From contig NZ_FQXS01000012.1 of assembly GCF_900130015.1 (NCBI RefSeq), positions 61,405 through 125,404 of the forward strand: a stretch of DNA of 64,000 bases, written 5' to 3'. The position numbers and the translations under genes are program-made. Positions 18,687 through 27,560 of this stretch are shown here, piece after piece. Each line of letters starts with the position of its first letter. The first letter of the stretch is position 1. The notes beneath the pieces were generated by a model that was not told the DNA's origin, did no database searches, and was given only the letters and a program-made list of their open reading frames with translations. The stretch is from Desulfofustis glycolicus DSM 9705 (lineage in GTDB: Bacteria; Desulfobacterota; Desulfobulbia; Desulfobulbales; Desulfocapsaceae).

Positions 18687-20336
18687 TTACGCCCAGCCGC
18701 CCGGCAGCACTGCGTAGATGCAGAAGAACAGACTGACTGCGGCAATGATGATGCCGGCGGTGGTGCTGTTATAACGCTCGTCGCTGTATTCGGACCAGCC
18801 GTGGACTTTGTCGACGAGCATTTTATCCTGTTCGACCGGAATGCGCATCATCAGAGACGGGATGCGCTCGGTAATCATCGATACCGTAGTCAGCAGGAAG
18901 AAGCTGAGCGGCACGCAGAACAGCGAGCCGGACATGCCGACCTTGGCCTGCAGGCCGGTGGATATGACGATGTCGGGGAAAATATACGGTGACACGAGAA
19001 TGTAGACGAGACCGGAGACAAGAATGGAGGTAAACGCTCCATAGCGATTGGCCGGTTTCCACCAGACACCGAGAATAGCCGCCGGGGCAACGGTAACGCC
19101 GGCCAGGCCGAAGGCCCAGAGAATACTGACCACCAGGAAGGTGGGCGGATCCAGCGCAATCAGGATACTGGCGGCACCGCCGCCGGCAATGGCCGCATAG
19201 CCGATGATTTTCATGGTCTTGTCCGGCAGGTTCGGCTTGATCGTGGCAATGATATCCTGGGCGATCATCGCGCCAATGGCCATCAGGTTGGCACTGATCG
19301 TCGACAGGCCGGCGGCAATGGCGCCGGCAATAACGAAGGCCAGCACCCAGGCCGGGTTGTAGACGCTGTTGAGAATCAGGGTGATCTTGTCAAAGTCGGT
19401 CGGGGCAATGGCCTGACCGGATGTTGCCTGGAAGAAGACGCCGGAAAACCCCATGGTATAGGTGGCGCTGAAAACGATGCCGCAGAAAAAGGTGAACCAG
19501 AACATCGCATTTCGCGCGCTTTTCAGGTTCGATGCGGTGTAGACCCTCATGCCGAGATGGGGCAGGCCCATGGCGCCGATGGTAAAGCAGGGGATCAGGG
19601 CCAGGTACCATTTAAAACCGTATTTCATGTCGAAGAAATCCGGCACCGCCTCGAGCATGGCCGGGACCATATCGCTGTAGAGCAGTGGTGGGAAATACCA
19701 GCCGGTGCCGCCCATGGCCTTCATGATCGCGCCAAGCGGAATGACAAAGGCAATGCCCATCAAGATCATCTGGAAAGCGGCGTTGTAGCTGGTACCGTAC
19801 ATGCCGCCGATGGTGACGTAGCCGACAATCAGAGCACCGCCGCAGATCAGTGAGATACTGTAATTGAAGCCGAACAGCATTTCAAAGACCTTGGCGACAC
19901 CGATCATCTGGCCAAGGGCGTACATGACCATGACGAGAATCATGAATAGAACGGTGATGTAGGATGTCGACAGACCGTAGCGCTCACGAACAAACTGTGC
20001 CGGTGTAAATGCACCCAGGCGCCGCAATGGTGCTCCGTACCAGAGGGTGATGAGCGGTATCGACAAGGAAAACTGGATCCACATATAGACAAACGGTACC
20101 TTGAGGTTCAGAATCAGTGCCGTAACGCCCATGAAGGTGGCCAGGCTCATGTAGCTCGACGCCATGCCGAGGCCGTTGGTGACTGCCCCGATACTGCGGC
20201 CGGCCGTCCAGTAGTCGGTCGCGATCTTGGCCCGTTTCTGGGAATACCAGCCGATCAGGTAGAAAATGACGAACGAAGCGCCGACGAAAACGATACCGAG
20301 CGTCGGGCTAGATAATACCCATTGTTGCTGTTCCAT
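18687..20336 (-). CDS. Sodium/solute symporter (SSS family), large subunit
   Basis: A 549-residue carrier with about 13 transmembrane segments. The signatures GRSIGAVTNGLGMASSYMS and GAIAAGLSTISANLMAIGAM match the acetate/short-chain monocarboxylate branch (ActP-like) of the solute:sodium symporter family. It is preceded, 15 bp away, by a DUF4212 small subunit, a pairing typical of the VC_2705-type symporters. AAGGAGG sits before the ATG. The promoter far upstream carries the operator shared with the fatty-acid oxidation operons, so short-chain fatty acids are the likely substrates (inference). Confidence 0.88.
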   Translation of the reverse strand: MEQQQWVLSSPTLGIVFVGASFVIFYLIGWYSQKRAKIATDYWTAGRSIGAVTNGLGMASSYMSLATFMGVTALILNLKVPFVYMWIQFSLSIPLITLWYGAPLRRLGAFTPAQFVRERYGLSTSYITVLFMILVMVMYALGQMIGVAKVFEMLFGFNYSISLICGGALIVGYVTIGGMYGTSYNAAFQMILMGIAFVIPLGAIMKAMGGTGWYFPPLLYSDMVPAMLEAVPDFFDMKYGFKWYLALIPCFTIGAMGLPHLGMRVYTASNLKSARNAMFWFTFFCGIVFSATYTMGFSGVFFQATSGQAIAPTDFDKITLILNSVYNPAWVLAFVIAGAIAAGLSTISANLMAIGAMIAQDIIATIKPNLPDKTMKIIGYAAIAGGGAASILIALDPPTFLVVSILWAFGLAGVTVAPAAILGVWWKPANRYGAFTSILVSGLVYILVSPYIFPDIVISTGLQAKVGMSGSLFCVPLSFFLLTTVSMITERIPSLMMRIPVEQDKMLVDKVHGWSEYSDERYNSTTAGIIIAAVSLFFCIYAVLPGGWA

Positions 20337-20351
20337 GATAATCGCGCCTCC

Positions 20352-20615
20352 TTACCCGACGTTCTCGGTTGAACCGCTGTACTCTTCAATCTCGTCATCG
20401 AGATCGTTGGACAGCTTGGCCTGGAACCAGACGACTACCATCAGACCGAGCCAGCCCATCAGCACCGGGATGATATATTGTGACGGGAAACCAAAGACCA
20501 TGTGGTTCTGCAGGCTCGGAAAAGCCACGAAAAATAATCCGAGATGCCCGCAAATCAGCAATAACACACTGAAAATGAGGGTGTATCGAATTTCCTTCTT
20601 GTACGCGCTATTCAT
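20352..20615 (-). CDS. DUF4212 symporter small subunit
   Basis: An 87-residue protein with two transmembrane helices (about residues 10-32 and 46-66) and the family layout YKKEIRYTLIFSVLLLI then QYIIPVLMGWLGLMVVVWF. DUF4212 proteins are found next to SSS symporters and are taken to be their small subunit. AAAAGGAGG lies before the ATG. It is the first gene of the two-gene unit; the best promoter is about 515 bp upstream. Confidence 0.85.
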   Translation of the reverse strand: MNSAYKKEIRYTLIFSVLLLICGHLGLFFVAFPSLQNHMVFGFPSQYIIPVLMGWLGLMVVVWFQAKLSNDLDDEIEEYSGSTENVG

Positions 20616-20912
20616 GCTCTCCTCCTTTTGAAAAACTGCCTTTTGGTTTTCCCTCGCCGTCGTTTTCCCGGGAGTCCGATCGATCTCGGCCAGGAGCCTG
20701 CGGAGGGGCGTTTTATCTGCGACAGGGCCGATGCCCTGCCGGTATCAGCAAGTAAGGAGCGGTGGTCGTCCCGGGCTGACGGGCGGCATGATCGTCGTCA
20801 CAGCCTCGTCATATATGTTAAAACAGCCCGGCGAAACAGTGTTATAGCGCCGTCCCGGTTCAGGTCCGAAACAGATCGACCATTGGTCAGTGCGAGAGAG
20901 TCAATCAGCAAA

Positions 20913-20928
20913 GAGCGAGCGCTCGTTC
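20913..20928. promoter_or_regulatory. regulon operator, copy 1 (symporter leader)
   Basis: GAGCGAGCGCTCGTTC matches the 16-bp palindrome GANCG-AGCGCT-YRNTC found at three promoters in this window. It lies about 200 bp downstream of the promoter-proximal copy, inside the untranslated leader of the symporter genes. Two sites at one promoter could permit looping or bound-repressor roadblock. Confidence 0.5.
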
Positions 20929-21107
20929 GTCGCCGGTGGCGTTGATTCCTTCCGCGCTCTGAGCTACAGGGTCCGGAGGGATCGGTCAGGGGCGATCGTG
21001 AGGAGCTGGAAGGGGTATCTGCTCGTCCTTGGTGAGTGGAGGTCCTCCCGGAGTAGGAAAAATCATGAGCGCATTTACCGGATAACGATTACACTTGTGA
21101 TCATCCT

Positions 21108-21123
21108 GAGCGAGCGCTCACTC
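21108..21123. promoter_or_regulatory. regulon operator, copy 2 (symporter promoter)
   Basis: GAGCGAGCGCTCACTC, centred 21 bp downstream of the minus-strand -10 box, so it would overlap the start of transcription. It shares the AGCGCT core and the outer GA...TC with the operators at 20913, 46041 and 52023. Confidence 0.6.
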
Positions 21124-21136
21124 TGAATACGCCTGA

Positions 21137-21165
21137 ATATAAATTCACTGCATGGAAAATGTCAA
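21137..21165 (-). promoter_or_regulatory. sigma-70 promoter of the symporter operon
   Basis: On the minus strand TTGACA (21160-21165) and TTATAT (21137-21142) are exactly 17 bp apart, a near-consensus promoter. It implies a leader of roughly 515 nt before the DUF4212 ATG. The gap 20616-21308 has no other supported gene. Confidence 0.7.
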
Positions 21166-21308
21166 CGATTTTTATGTATCGTTTTTTTAGTGGGTTAGAC
21201 AGCCTATGCAGTGCGACAAAGAAGGAGTGATGGGGCGGGCCGGTCGCTGAGGGACGAGCCGACGGAAGTTGGGTTTGACTGGTCTGGAAAAAACAATGGG
21301 TGAACGAC

Positions 21309-21830
21309 ATGACCGGAGACGGGCGGATTATTATCAATACCGGCGATGGCAAAGGTAAGACGACGGCTGCTCTGGGGCTTGCCTTTCGGGCGCTCGGCCA
21401 CGGCCGGCGGGTATGTGTGATCCAGTTTATCAAAGGGCAGGGGGAATACGGGGAGAGACGTTTTGCCGAATCTCAGGCGGGACTCGACTGGTTTATCTGC
21501 GGCAAGGGCTTTGTCTTCAAGAAGGAACGGATCGAAGAAGATCGGTCAGTGGCGCGCGCGGGCTTCGAACTCGCGCGCCAGAAAATTGCCTCTGACGCCT
21601 ACGACCTGATCATTCTCGACGAACTCACCTACCTGCCGCAGTTCGGTTTTCTCGACGTTGCCGATATTATTGAGGTCATCTCCCAGAAGCCGCCGCGGCT
21701 GACCATTGTCATCACCGGCCGCAACGCGCCGCCGGAGTTGGTGGCTATTGCCGATACGGTGACCGATATGCAATCCGTCAAGCACGCTTTTGCCAGTGGG
21801 ATAAAGGCCCAAAAGGGTATCGAATTCTGA
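21309..21830 (+). CDS. cobO: Cob(I)alamin adenosyltransferase (CobO/BtuR family)
   Basis: A 173-residue P-loop protein (NTGDGKGKTTAALGLAFRA) with the CobA/BtuR features VIQFIKGQ and LDELTYLP. It transfers adenosine from ATP to cob(I)alamin to make adenosylcobalamin, the cofactor of acyl-CoA mutases such as the IcmF encoded in this window. The ATG at 21309 is preferred to a GTG at 21300; GGGTGA lies 5 nt upstream. No cobalamin riboswitch was recognised in the leader. It is followed 13 bp later by the racemase-like gene. Confidence 0.88.
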   Translation: MTGDGRIIINTGDGKGKTTAALGLAFRALGHGRRVCVIQFIKGQGEYGERRFAESQAGLDWFICGKGFVFKKERIEEDRSVARAGFELARQKIASDAYDLIILDELTYLPQFGFLDVADIIEVISQKPPRLTIVITGRNAPPELVAIADTVTDMQSVKHAFASGIKAQKGIEF

Positions 21831-21843
21831 AGGGGGGGTGCAC

Positions 21844-22995
21844 ATGCTGCCAGCCGCAGGAAGTATTACCGGCCTGAAAGTGCTCGACCTGTCGCGGATG
21901 TTGCCCGGGCCTTATTGTTCGATGATCCTTGCCGACCATGGGGCGGATGTGATCGCCGTCGAAGATCGTCGCTTTGCCGCCGACAACCTGTTCTTCCCCG
22001 GTCTCTACCGCAACAAGAGGCATCTGTGCCTGAATCTGAAGGATCCTGAAGGCAAAGAAATCTTTCTGCGTCTGACCGAAGCGGCCGACGTCGTCATCGA
22101 GGGGTTCAGGCCGGGAGTCACCGAGCGGCTCGGCATCGATTACGATAGCCTCAGTCGCATTCACCCGGGACTCATCTATTGCTCGATCACCGGCTTCGGA
22201 CAGACTGGCCCGTATCGGTATCGTGCCGGTCACGATGTCAATTATCTCGCCGTTGCCGGCATTCTCGATCTGATCGGCCCGAATGACGGCCCACCGACCA
22301 TCCCCGGGGTTCAGATTGCCGATATTGCCGGCGGTGGTCAGCAGGCGGTGACTGGAATTCTGCTGGCGCTGCTAGCCAGAGCGCGGACCGGCAGAGGCCA
22401 GCACATCGATATTTCAATGACAGACGGCTTGCTCGGCCTGTTGGCCCTGCCGCAGGAGTTGTGCAGAAGATGCGGATCCGAGCCACGCCGGGCCGATGGC
22501 CTTCTCTCCCACCGCTATGCCTGCTATAATGTCTATCAGACGGCCGATCAGCGCTATCTTGCGGTCGGCGCCCTGGAGCACCGGTTCTGGAAACAGCTCT
22601 GCACCCTGCTCGATATTCCCGACTTTGCGGATCGACAATACGATGAATCGTGCCGGCAAGAGCTGATCGACGTGCTGCAAGAGGCAATAGGCCGCCGCAC
22701 CGCGGTGCAGTGGGAAGAACTGTTGGCTGACCATGATGTCTGCTGTACGACGATCAGCAGCTTTGCCGACATTTTTTCGCACCCGCTCTTTGTAGAACGC
22801 CATATGATCGTGTCCATCGACGATGACGCCGGCGGTACGCAGCAAGCGCTCGGCATTCCGATTAAAATGAGCGAAACGCCTGGTTCGATCCGCCGACCGC
22901 CGGACCGATTCGGCGGCAGTTCGGAGCAGATCATGGCGGATCTTGGCTATTCGGCTGAACAGGTGGCCGATCTGCGGCGCCGGGGGGTTATCTGA
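21844..22995 (+). CDS. CaiB/BaiF family protein, alpha-methylacyl-CoA racemase-like
   Basis: A 383-residue class III CoA-transferase-fold protein. His130 and Asp131 (AGHDVNY) and Asp160 (IADIAGGG) show the 30-residue His-Asp spacing of the racemase pair (His126/Asp156 in the mycobacterial enzyme). The role is therefore more likely epimerising 2-methyl-branched acyl-CoAs than moving CoA between acids; this is inference from family knowledge. A run of G lies 5 nt before the ATG at 21844. It probably forms an operon with cobO, tying B12 activation to branched acyl-CoA metabolism. Confidence 0.75.
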   Translation: MLPAAGSITGLKVLDLSRMLPGPYCSMILADHGADVIAVEDRRFAADNLFFPGLYRNKRHLCLNLKDPEGKEIFLRLTEAADVVIEGFRPGVTERLGIDYDSLSRIHPGLIYCSITGFGQTGPYRYRAGHDVNYLAVAGILDLIGPNDGPPTIPGVQIADIAGGGQQAVTGILLALLARARTGRGQHIDISMTDGLLGLLALPQELCRRCGSEPRRADGLLSHRYACYNVYQTADQRYLAVGALEHRFWKQLCTLLDIPDFADRQYDESCRQELIDVLQEAIGRRTAVQWEELLADHDVCCTTISSFADIFSHPLFVERHMIVSIDDDAGGTQQALGIPIKMSETPGSIRRPPDRFGGSSEQIMADLGYSAEQVADLRRRGVI

Positions 22996-23061
22996 CGGTA
23001 TGGCCGGTCGGCGGTGCACCTGCGGTCCGCGCTGTCGGGGCCGACTTCAGGAGAAGGTTTT

Positions 23062-24234
23062 ATGAACGTTGATTATTCCGATTTTTTCAAGGTGTTTGCC
23101 CAGGTCAGCAAGGCCATTCATTCCGGCGAGAATACCACCGAGATCCTCGAGCATATCGTCAAGAACATCAGATCGTTATTGGGGGCGAAAGGCTGCATTT
23201 TCTGGATTGTCGATCATGGTCGGCAGAAGATCGAGACCATGGTTTCCGACGGCTTTCCGTACCGCAATCTTGCCGATGTCAACTATCGGGAACTCAGCAG
23301 GATTTTCGATCCGACCGATGGGCCCTTCGTTTACATTGCCGATGCCCGGACCGATCGTCGGATTCCGGAGGTCGACACCATCGGTAAGAAAAGCGTCGGC
23401 TCGATCATCGGCATGCCGTTTGCTATCATCGGCAATCACGCCGGTATTCTGGCCGTCTATTTCTATGCCTTTCGCGAAATGAGCGAACGGGACCGGGAAA
23501 TCATCACCGCCCTCGGTGAGCAGGGCGCCATCGCGCTGCACAAGGCCCTCAGTTATGATGAGAAGATGCTGCAGAACCTCAGGCAGGTCGTGGAGGTCCT
23601 GGCCCTGGCCATCGAAGCGAAAGATGAATCGACTCACGGTCATTCGGTACGGGTGGCCCGGTTTGCGAAAATGACGGCCGAACACCTCGGTCTGCCGGAA
23701 GCCGAGGTCGAGGCCATCCACCATGGTGGTCTGCTCCACGATATCGGTAAAATCGGCATGAATGATGATATCTTGGAACGGCTCGGTATCCTGTCCCGAC
23801 GGGAAATGGATATCGTTCGCCAGCATCCGGTGATCGGGGCCAGGATTGTCAGTCCCTTGCGCTTTCTTGACGACGTGGTGCCCTTGATCCGTCATCACCA
23901 TGAGCGTTACGACGGCAGCGGTTACCCCGATGGTTTGCAGGGCCAAGCTATTCCATTGGGTGCCCGGATTCTGACGGTTTGCGATGCCTTCGAGACGATG
24001 TTGGCCGGCCGCACCCATTTCGCCCGGATGAAACTGGCAGATGCCGTGGTCAACCTGCAACAGGGAGCCGGCCGACAATTCGATCCGGCCGTTGTCGCCG
24101 CGCTGTTTGCCGCCCTGACGGAACACCCGGACCTCGTGGCCGATGGGATTTGCGGCTCCGATCTGGCCTGCTTGCAGCGTTACCGGCAAAAATTGGCGGC
24201 CGGTCGACCAATGGCCGCACAGCTGTTTATCTAG
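23062..24234 (+). CDS. GAF-HD-GYP cyclic-di-GMP phosphodiesterase-like protein
   Basis: A 390-residue cytosolic protein. A GAF sensor domain occupies about residues 15-165 and an HD-GYP domain about 185-375. The metal-binding HD (LLHDIGKIG), the later HHHERYDGSGYPDGL and LTVCDAFETM segments are intact, so c-di-GMP hydrolysis is plausible. No receiver or membrane segment is present; an unknown small ligand of the GAF domain would be the input. AGGAG precedes the ATG at 23062. Confidence 0.88.
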   Translation: MNVDYSDFFKVFAQVSKAIHSGENTTEILEHIVKNIRSLLGAKGCIFWIVDHGRQKIETMVSDGFPYRNLADVNYRELSRIFDPTDGPFVYIADARTDRRIPEVDTIGKKSVGSIIGMPFAIIGNHAGILAVYFYAFREMSERDREIITALGEQGAIALHKALSYDEKMLQNLRQVVEVLALAIEAKDESTHGHSVRVARFAKMTAEHLGLPEAEVEAIHHGGLLHDIGKIGMNDDILERLGILSRREMDIVRQHPVIGARIVSPLRFLDDVVPLIRHHHERYDGSGYPDGLQGQAIPLGARILTVCDAFETMLAGRTHFARMKLADAVVNLQQGAGRQFDPAVVAALFAALTEHPDLVADGICGSDLACLQRYRQKLAAGRPMAAQLFI

Positions 24235-24261
24235 CCCCATGACCGGGAGTTACAACGCAGT

Positions 24262-24463
24262 ATGAAAATTATTACCACGACCGGCAGGGCTGGTTGGCTG
24301 TCCCGAAGGCTGTATCGCGAAGGCCCGGCGGAGCGGAGAAGCAGGCCCGAAGGCTTCTCGCCAGGCCATGGATGGCCTGTCTGCCGGCCGCGGAGCCCGG
24401 CCGATCAGGCCGCAGCGCAGCAGCCGGAGGGATAGCCAACCAATCCGGGAACTCGATTTTCAT
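24262..24463 (+). repeat. GC-rich modular palindromic repeat (family 2), copy lacking the inner hairpin
   Basis: A ~202-bp palindrome-like repeat bounded by ATGAAAAT and ATTTTCAT. It contains the family core GGCCATGGATGGCC and the GCAGCGCAGCAGCCGG arm. Relative to the copies at 32337 and 55571 it lacks the ~30-bp GGCGGGCAGGACGTCCGCC module. It fills the gap before the sensor gene, whose frame is accidentally open through it. Confidence 0.8.
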
Positions 24464-24502
24464 TTAAACATTTCCAGTCAACCAACACCGGAGCAACCAA
24501 CA

Positions 24503-27442
24503 ATGCAACAGCATCTGGTCGATGAGCAATCGGGCTCCTGGTTGAAGTTTGTCCTCGGCATTATCCTGCCGACGGCGCTCGTCATCATGATCGCTGTCGG
24601 TTCGATCTATGTGGTGATTATCCCGGTTTTCAAAGAGACCTTTCTCGATAGCAAACGAGAAATGATTCGCGAGTTGGTCAATGTTGCCTGGAGTGTCATG
24701 GTGCTCTATGAGGAGCAGGAGCAAGCCGGCCTGTTGAGCCGTTCCGAGGCCCAGGAAAAAGCGGTGGAGGAGATCGAACACCTGCGCTACGGCCGGGAGG
24801 GCCGTGATTATTTCTGGATCAGCGATATGCACCCCCGACTGGTGATGCATCCCTACTCAAAAGAGTTGATCGGTAGTGATCTCAGCTCTTTTGAGGATGC
24901 CGGCGGCAAGCGATTGTTCATGGAAATCAAGGAGGCCCTGTCCTCGGCCCAAAGCGGCTTTATCGGTTATATCTGGAACAAGAAGTATGAAGAATCGATG
25001 GACGTTCCCAAGTTATCCTACGTCAGAAAATTCGAGCCGTGGGGCTGGGTCGTCGGCACCGGTGTGTACCTTGATGACGTTGAGCAGAAAACCGACGAGA
25101 TCACCAGGCGATTGACCCGGATGATTTATTTCGGCATGGTGGTCATTGCCCTGCTGTTGACGGTGACCGTGATACGCAGCCTGATCATCGAGCGGCGGCG
25201 GCGGAGTGCCGAAGCGTCGTTGCGGCTGTCCCGGGTGAAATACAAGACGCTCGTCGAGGCCGCCGTAGATCCGATCATGATGCTCCACAACGGTTTTTGT
25301 CTCTATGCCAACAAGGGAATGGAAGAATTACTCGGCTACAGCGGTGCCGAGCTGGAAGAGATGAATGTGGCCACCCTGGTTGCCGGAGAAGGCGCCGCGC
25401 ATGAACAGAGCCGGGAGATCTGGGAAAACGCTCTGCACGGCTACGTGACGGTCGGACAACACGAGATCGTGCTCAAACGCAAAGACGGCCGTCCGTTGAC
25501 AACCGTCGTCAGTTTGGCCCGGAAAGACCTGGGTTCTCAGAAAGTCGTCGTATTGACTGCCCGCGATATCCGCAACAGCAGGCGGCTCGAGGAAGAGCTG
25601 GAGCAAAGCCGAGAACGGTTCCGGCAACTGGCCGACCGCCTGCGTATTGGCATGTTCCGGACTGGTGCCGGCGGTGGCTTCAGGTTTCTCGAGGCCAACG
25701 ATGTGACGAAGGAGTTGCTGCAGCAGCAAGGCGGTAGACCGTTGCTCGAAGCCAACCTGCTTGATTTTTTTCCCGATTCGCAGGAACGACAGGAACTCGT
25801 TGCGAACCTGCAGCAGGATGGACTCGTCAAAGAGAAATCCCTCAGTCTCAAGGATTCGCAGGGCGGATCGCGAACGATATCGATTTCCATGGTCCTGGTC
25901 AGGGACGAGGACGGCACACCCCTCTATTGTGACGGCCTGCTGGAGGACATCAGCCGCCGTCAGCAGAGCGAAGAGGAGCGGGAAAACTTGATCGTCGAGT
26001 TGCAGACATCCCTGATGTTTTTAAACCAGCCGGTGCGCAGTTCACTGAGCGGCTATATTTCCTGCAACCTCAATACGCCGATTCGCACGGCGGCTGCCAT
26101 GATGAGCGAGGCCGGGCGCAGTGCGATCCTGGTGACCAGTGAGTCCGGGGCGATGATTGGTATCGTCACCGATCTCGTTCTGCGCGAGCGGGTGGTGGGC
26201 GGTACGGTGGCCATCGATGCTCCGGTCTACCAGGTGATGAGTGCCCCGCTCATTTACATCGACGATTCGGCACTGATTTTCGAAGCCGTTCTGCTACTGC
26301 AGGAGCGGGGCATCAAGCACCTGGTGGTCAGGGATGCCGGCGGGGCGGTAGCCAGTGTGATCAGCAACGAGGAGCTGCTCGATGTGCATCGCTACTCGTC
26401 GGCTTTTGTGCTGGAACAGATCCGCAGTGCAGCTTCGGTCGGTACCATCGGGGTCAGCCTGAGACGACTGCCGCGCATCATCAAGGCCCTCATCGACAGC
26501 GGTGCCCATGCCGAAAATATCACCCGGGTCGTTACCACGATCTCCGATACGGTGCTCACCCGGCTGCTCGATCTGGCCATCGCCGAACTCGGCGAGCCGC
26601 CGGTTCAGTTTGCCTTTGTCAGCGTCGGCAGCGAGGGACGCGGCGAGCAGACCCTGGTTACCGACCAGGACAATGCCATCATTTTCGCCGATGTCGCCGA
26701 GGTTCGGTCGCCCGGGGTGCATGAGTACTTCCAGCGTCTCGGGTCGATGGTCTGCACCTGGCTCGATCAGGTCGGCTACCGTTTCTGTGCCGGCAACGTG
26801 ATGGCGATGAACCCCTCCTGGTGCCAGCCGCTTGCCGTCTGGAAAAACTATTTTTCCAAATGGATCGGCGAATCCGGCCCGGAAGAGTTGATGGAAGTGA
26901 GCATCTTTTTCGATTTCCGCTGTCTTTATGGTACCGCTTCCCTGACCGAGCAGCTTCGCACCCACGTTTTTACAAAAGGAATGAAGCAGAAGGCCTTTCT
27001 TTATCAGATGGCCCAGAATACCTTGCTGTTCAAGGTGCCGATAGATTTTTTCGGCAAACTCGCCGTCGAGTCCGGAGGGGAGCATCCCGACACCTTCAAT
27101 ATCAAGCACGTAATGGCCCAGGTTATTGTTTTTGCCAGGATTTATGCAATTTTCCATGGCCTGGAAAGTACCTCGACCCTGCATCGCCTGGACAGTTTGC
27201 TGGAAAAAGGGGTACTCGGCAAAGAGCGGCATGCGGAACTCAGGGAGGCATATAACTATCTGATGCAATTACGACTCAGGCATCAGCTGAAGCGGATAGA
27301 CGAGGGAGAGGAACCGGACAACCATGTGCATATCGACGAGATCTCGCCGATGGAAAAGGAGCTGTTGGAAAAGATCTTCGGCCAGATCAACCAGTTGCGC
27401 AAACAGTTGAGCCAGGTTGGTCAGAGCGAGATCTATTTCTAG
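24503..27442 (+). CDS. Cache-PAS-PAS-CBS sensor with DUF294 nucleotidyltransferase domain
   Basis: A 979-residue membrane protein. Predicted order: transmembrane helix (13-40), single Cache domain facing the periplasm (45-195, with YFWISDMHPRLVMHP), second helix (208-229), two PAS domains (240-355, 370-485), a CBS pair (505-625), a GlnD-like nucleotidyltransferase domain (about 640-780) and a DUF294 C-terminal helical domain. The nucleotidyltransferase motif GSEGRGEQTLVTDQDNAI keeps GS and both metal-binding Asp (721, 723), so it could modify a protein or nucleotide. DUF294 proteins usually have a cyclic-nucleotide domain plus CBS; here an extracytoplasmic sensor replaces it. GGAG lies 9 nt before the ATG. 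The target is unknown. Confidence 0.82.
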   Translation: MQQHLVDEQSGSWLKFVLGIILPTALVIMIAVGSIYVVIIPVFKETFLDSKREMIRELVNVAWSVMVLYEEQEQAGLLSRSEAQEKAVEEIEHLRYGREGRDYFWISDMHPRLVMHPYSKELIGSDLSSFEDAGGKRLFMEIKEALSSAQSGFIGYIWNKKYEESMDVPKLSYVRKFEPWGWVVGTGVYLDDVEQKTDEITRRLTRMIYFGMVVIALLLTVTVIRSLIIERRRRSAEASLRLSRVKYKTLVEAAVDPIMMLHNGFCLYANKGMEELLGYSGAELEEMNVATLVAGEGAAHEQSREIWENALHGYVTVGQHEIVLKRKDGRPLTTVVSLARKDLGSQKVVVLTARDIRNSRRLEEELEQSRERFRQLADRLRIGMFRTGAGGGFRFLEANDVTKELLQQQGGRPLLEANLLDFFPDSQERQELVANLQQDGLVKEKSLSLKDSQGGSRTISISMVLVRDEDGTPLYCDGLLEDISRRQQSEEERENLIVELQTSLMFLNQPVRSSLSGYISCNLNTPIRTAAAMMSEAGRSAILVTSESGAMIGIVTDLVLRERVVGGTVAIDAPVYQVMSAPLIYIDDSALIFEAVLLLQERGIKHLVVRDAGGAVASVISNEELLDVHRYSSAFVLEQIRSAASVGTIGVSLRRLPRIIKALIDSGAHAENITRVVTTISDTVLTRLLDLAIAELGEPPVQFAFVSVGSEGRGEQTLVTDQDNAIIFADVAEVRSPGVHEYFQRLGSMVCTWLDQVGYRFCAGNVMAMNPSWCQPLAVWKNYFSKWIGESGPEELMEVSIFFDFRCLYGTASLTEQLRTHVFTKGMKQKAFLYQMAQNTLLFKVPIDFFGKLAVESGGEHPDTFNIKHVMAQVIVFARIYAIFHGLESTSTLHRLDSLLEKGVLGKERHAELREAYNYLMQLRLRHQLKRIDEGEEPDNHVHIDEISPMEKELLEKIFGQINQLRKQLSQVGQSEIYF

Positions 27443-27443
27443 T

Positions 27444-27486
27444 GGGAACCTTGAAAAATTGGCATTTCGAATTCTTCAAGCTCCCC
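27444..27486 (-). mobile_element. MITE-like element, subfamily B, internally deleted copy 3
   Basis: Only 43 bp: GGGAACCTTGAAAAATT and the opposite end TTCAAGCTCCCC joined by about 14 bp. Flanking 4-mers TAGT (27440-27443) and TCGT (27487-27490) differ at one base. It begins 1 bp after the sensor stop codon. It is best explained as internal loss of the core from a full copy. Confidence 0.75.
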
Positions 27487-27560
27487 TCGTCTCCGAACCG
27501 GCCGTGGGTAGCTCGAGATCGGACGGTGGCGGAGGGGAAACACGAGATCAGGGAGGAGAC

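Noticed and set aside
20628..21126. Small plus-strand open frames in the symporter leader
   Set aside because: Arg/Ser-rich composition, no family resemblance and no ribosome-binding sites; they run opposite to the mapped promoter.
21164..21188. AT-rich hairpin AACGAT/ATCGTT with a T run on the plus strand
   Set aside because: The stem is only 6 weak pairs and overlaps the -35 of the minus-strand promoter; no upstream plus-strand gene needs it.
21166..21308. Cobalamin riboswitch before cobO
   Set aside because: No B12-box-like sequence or suitable fold was recognised in the short leader.
24368..24502. In-frame N-terminal extension of the Cache-PAS sensor
   Set aside because: It is encoded by the family 2 repeat and precedes a well-placed Shine-Dalgarno and ATG at 24503.
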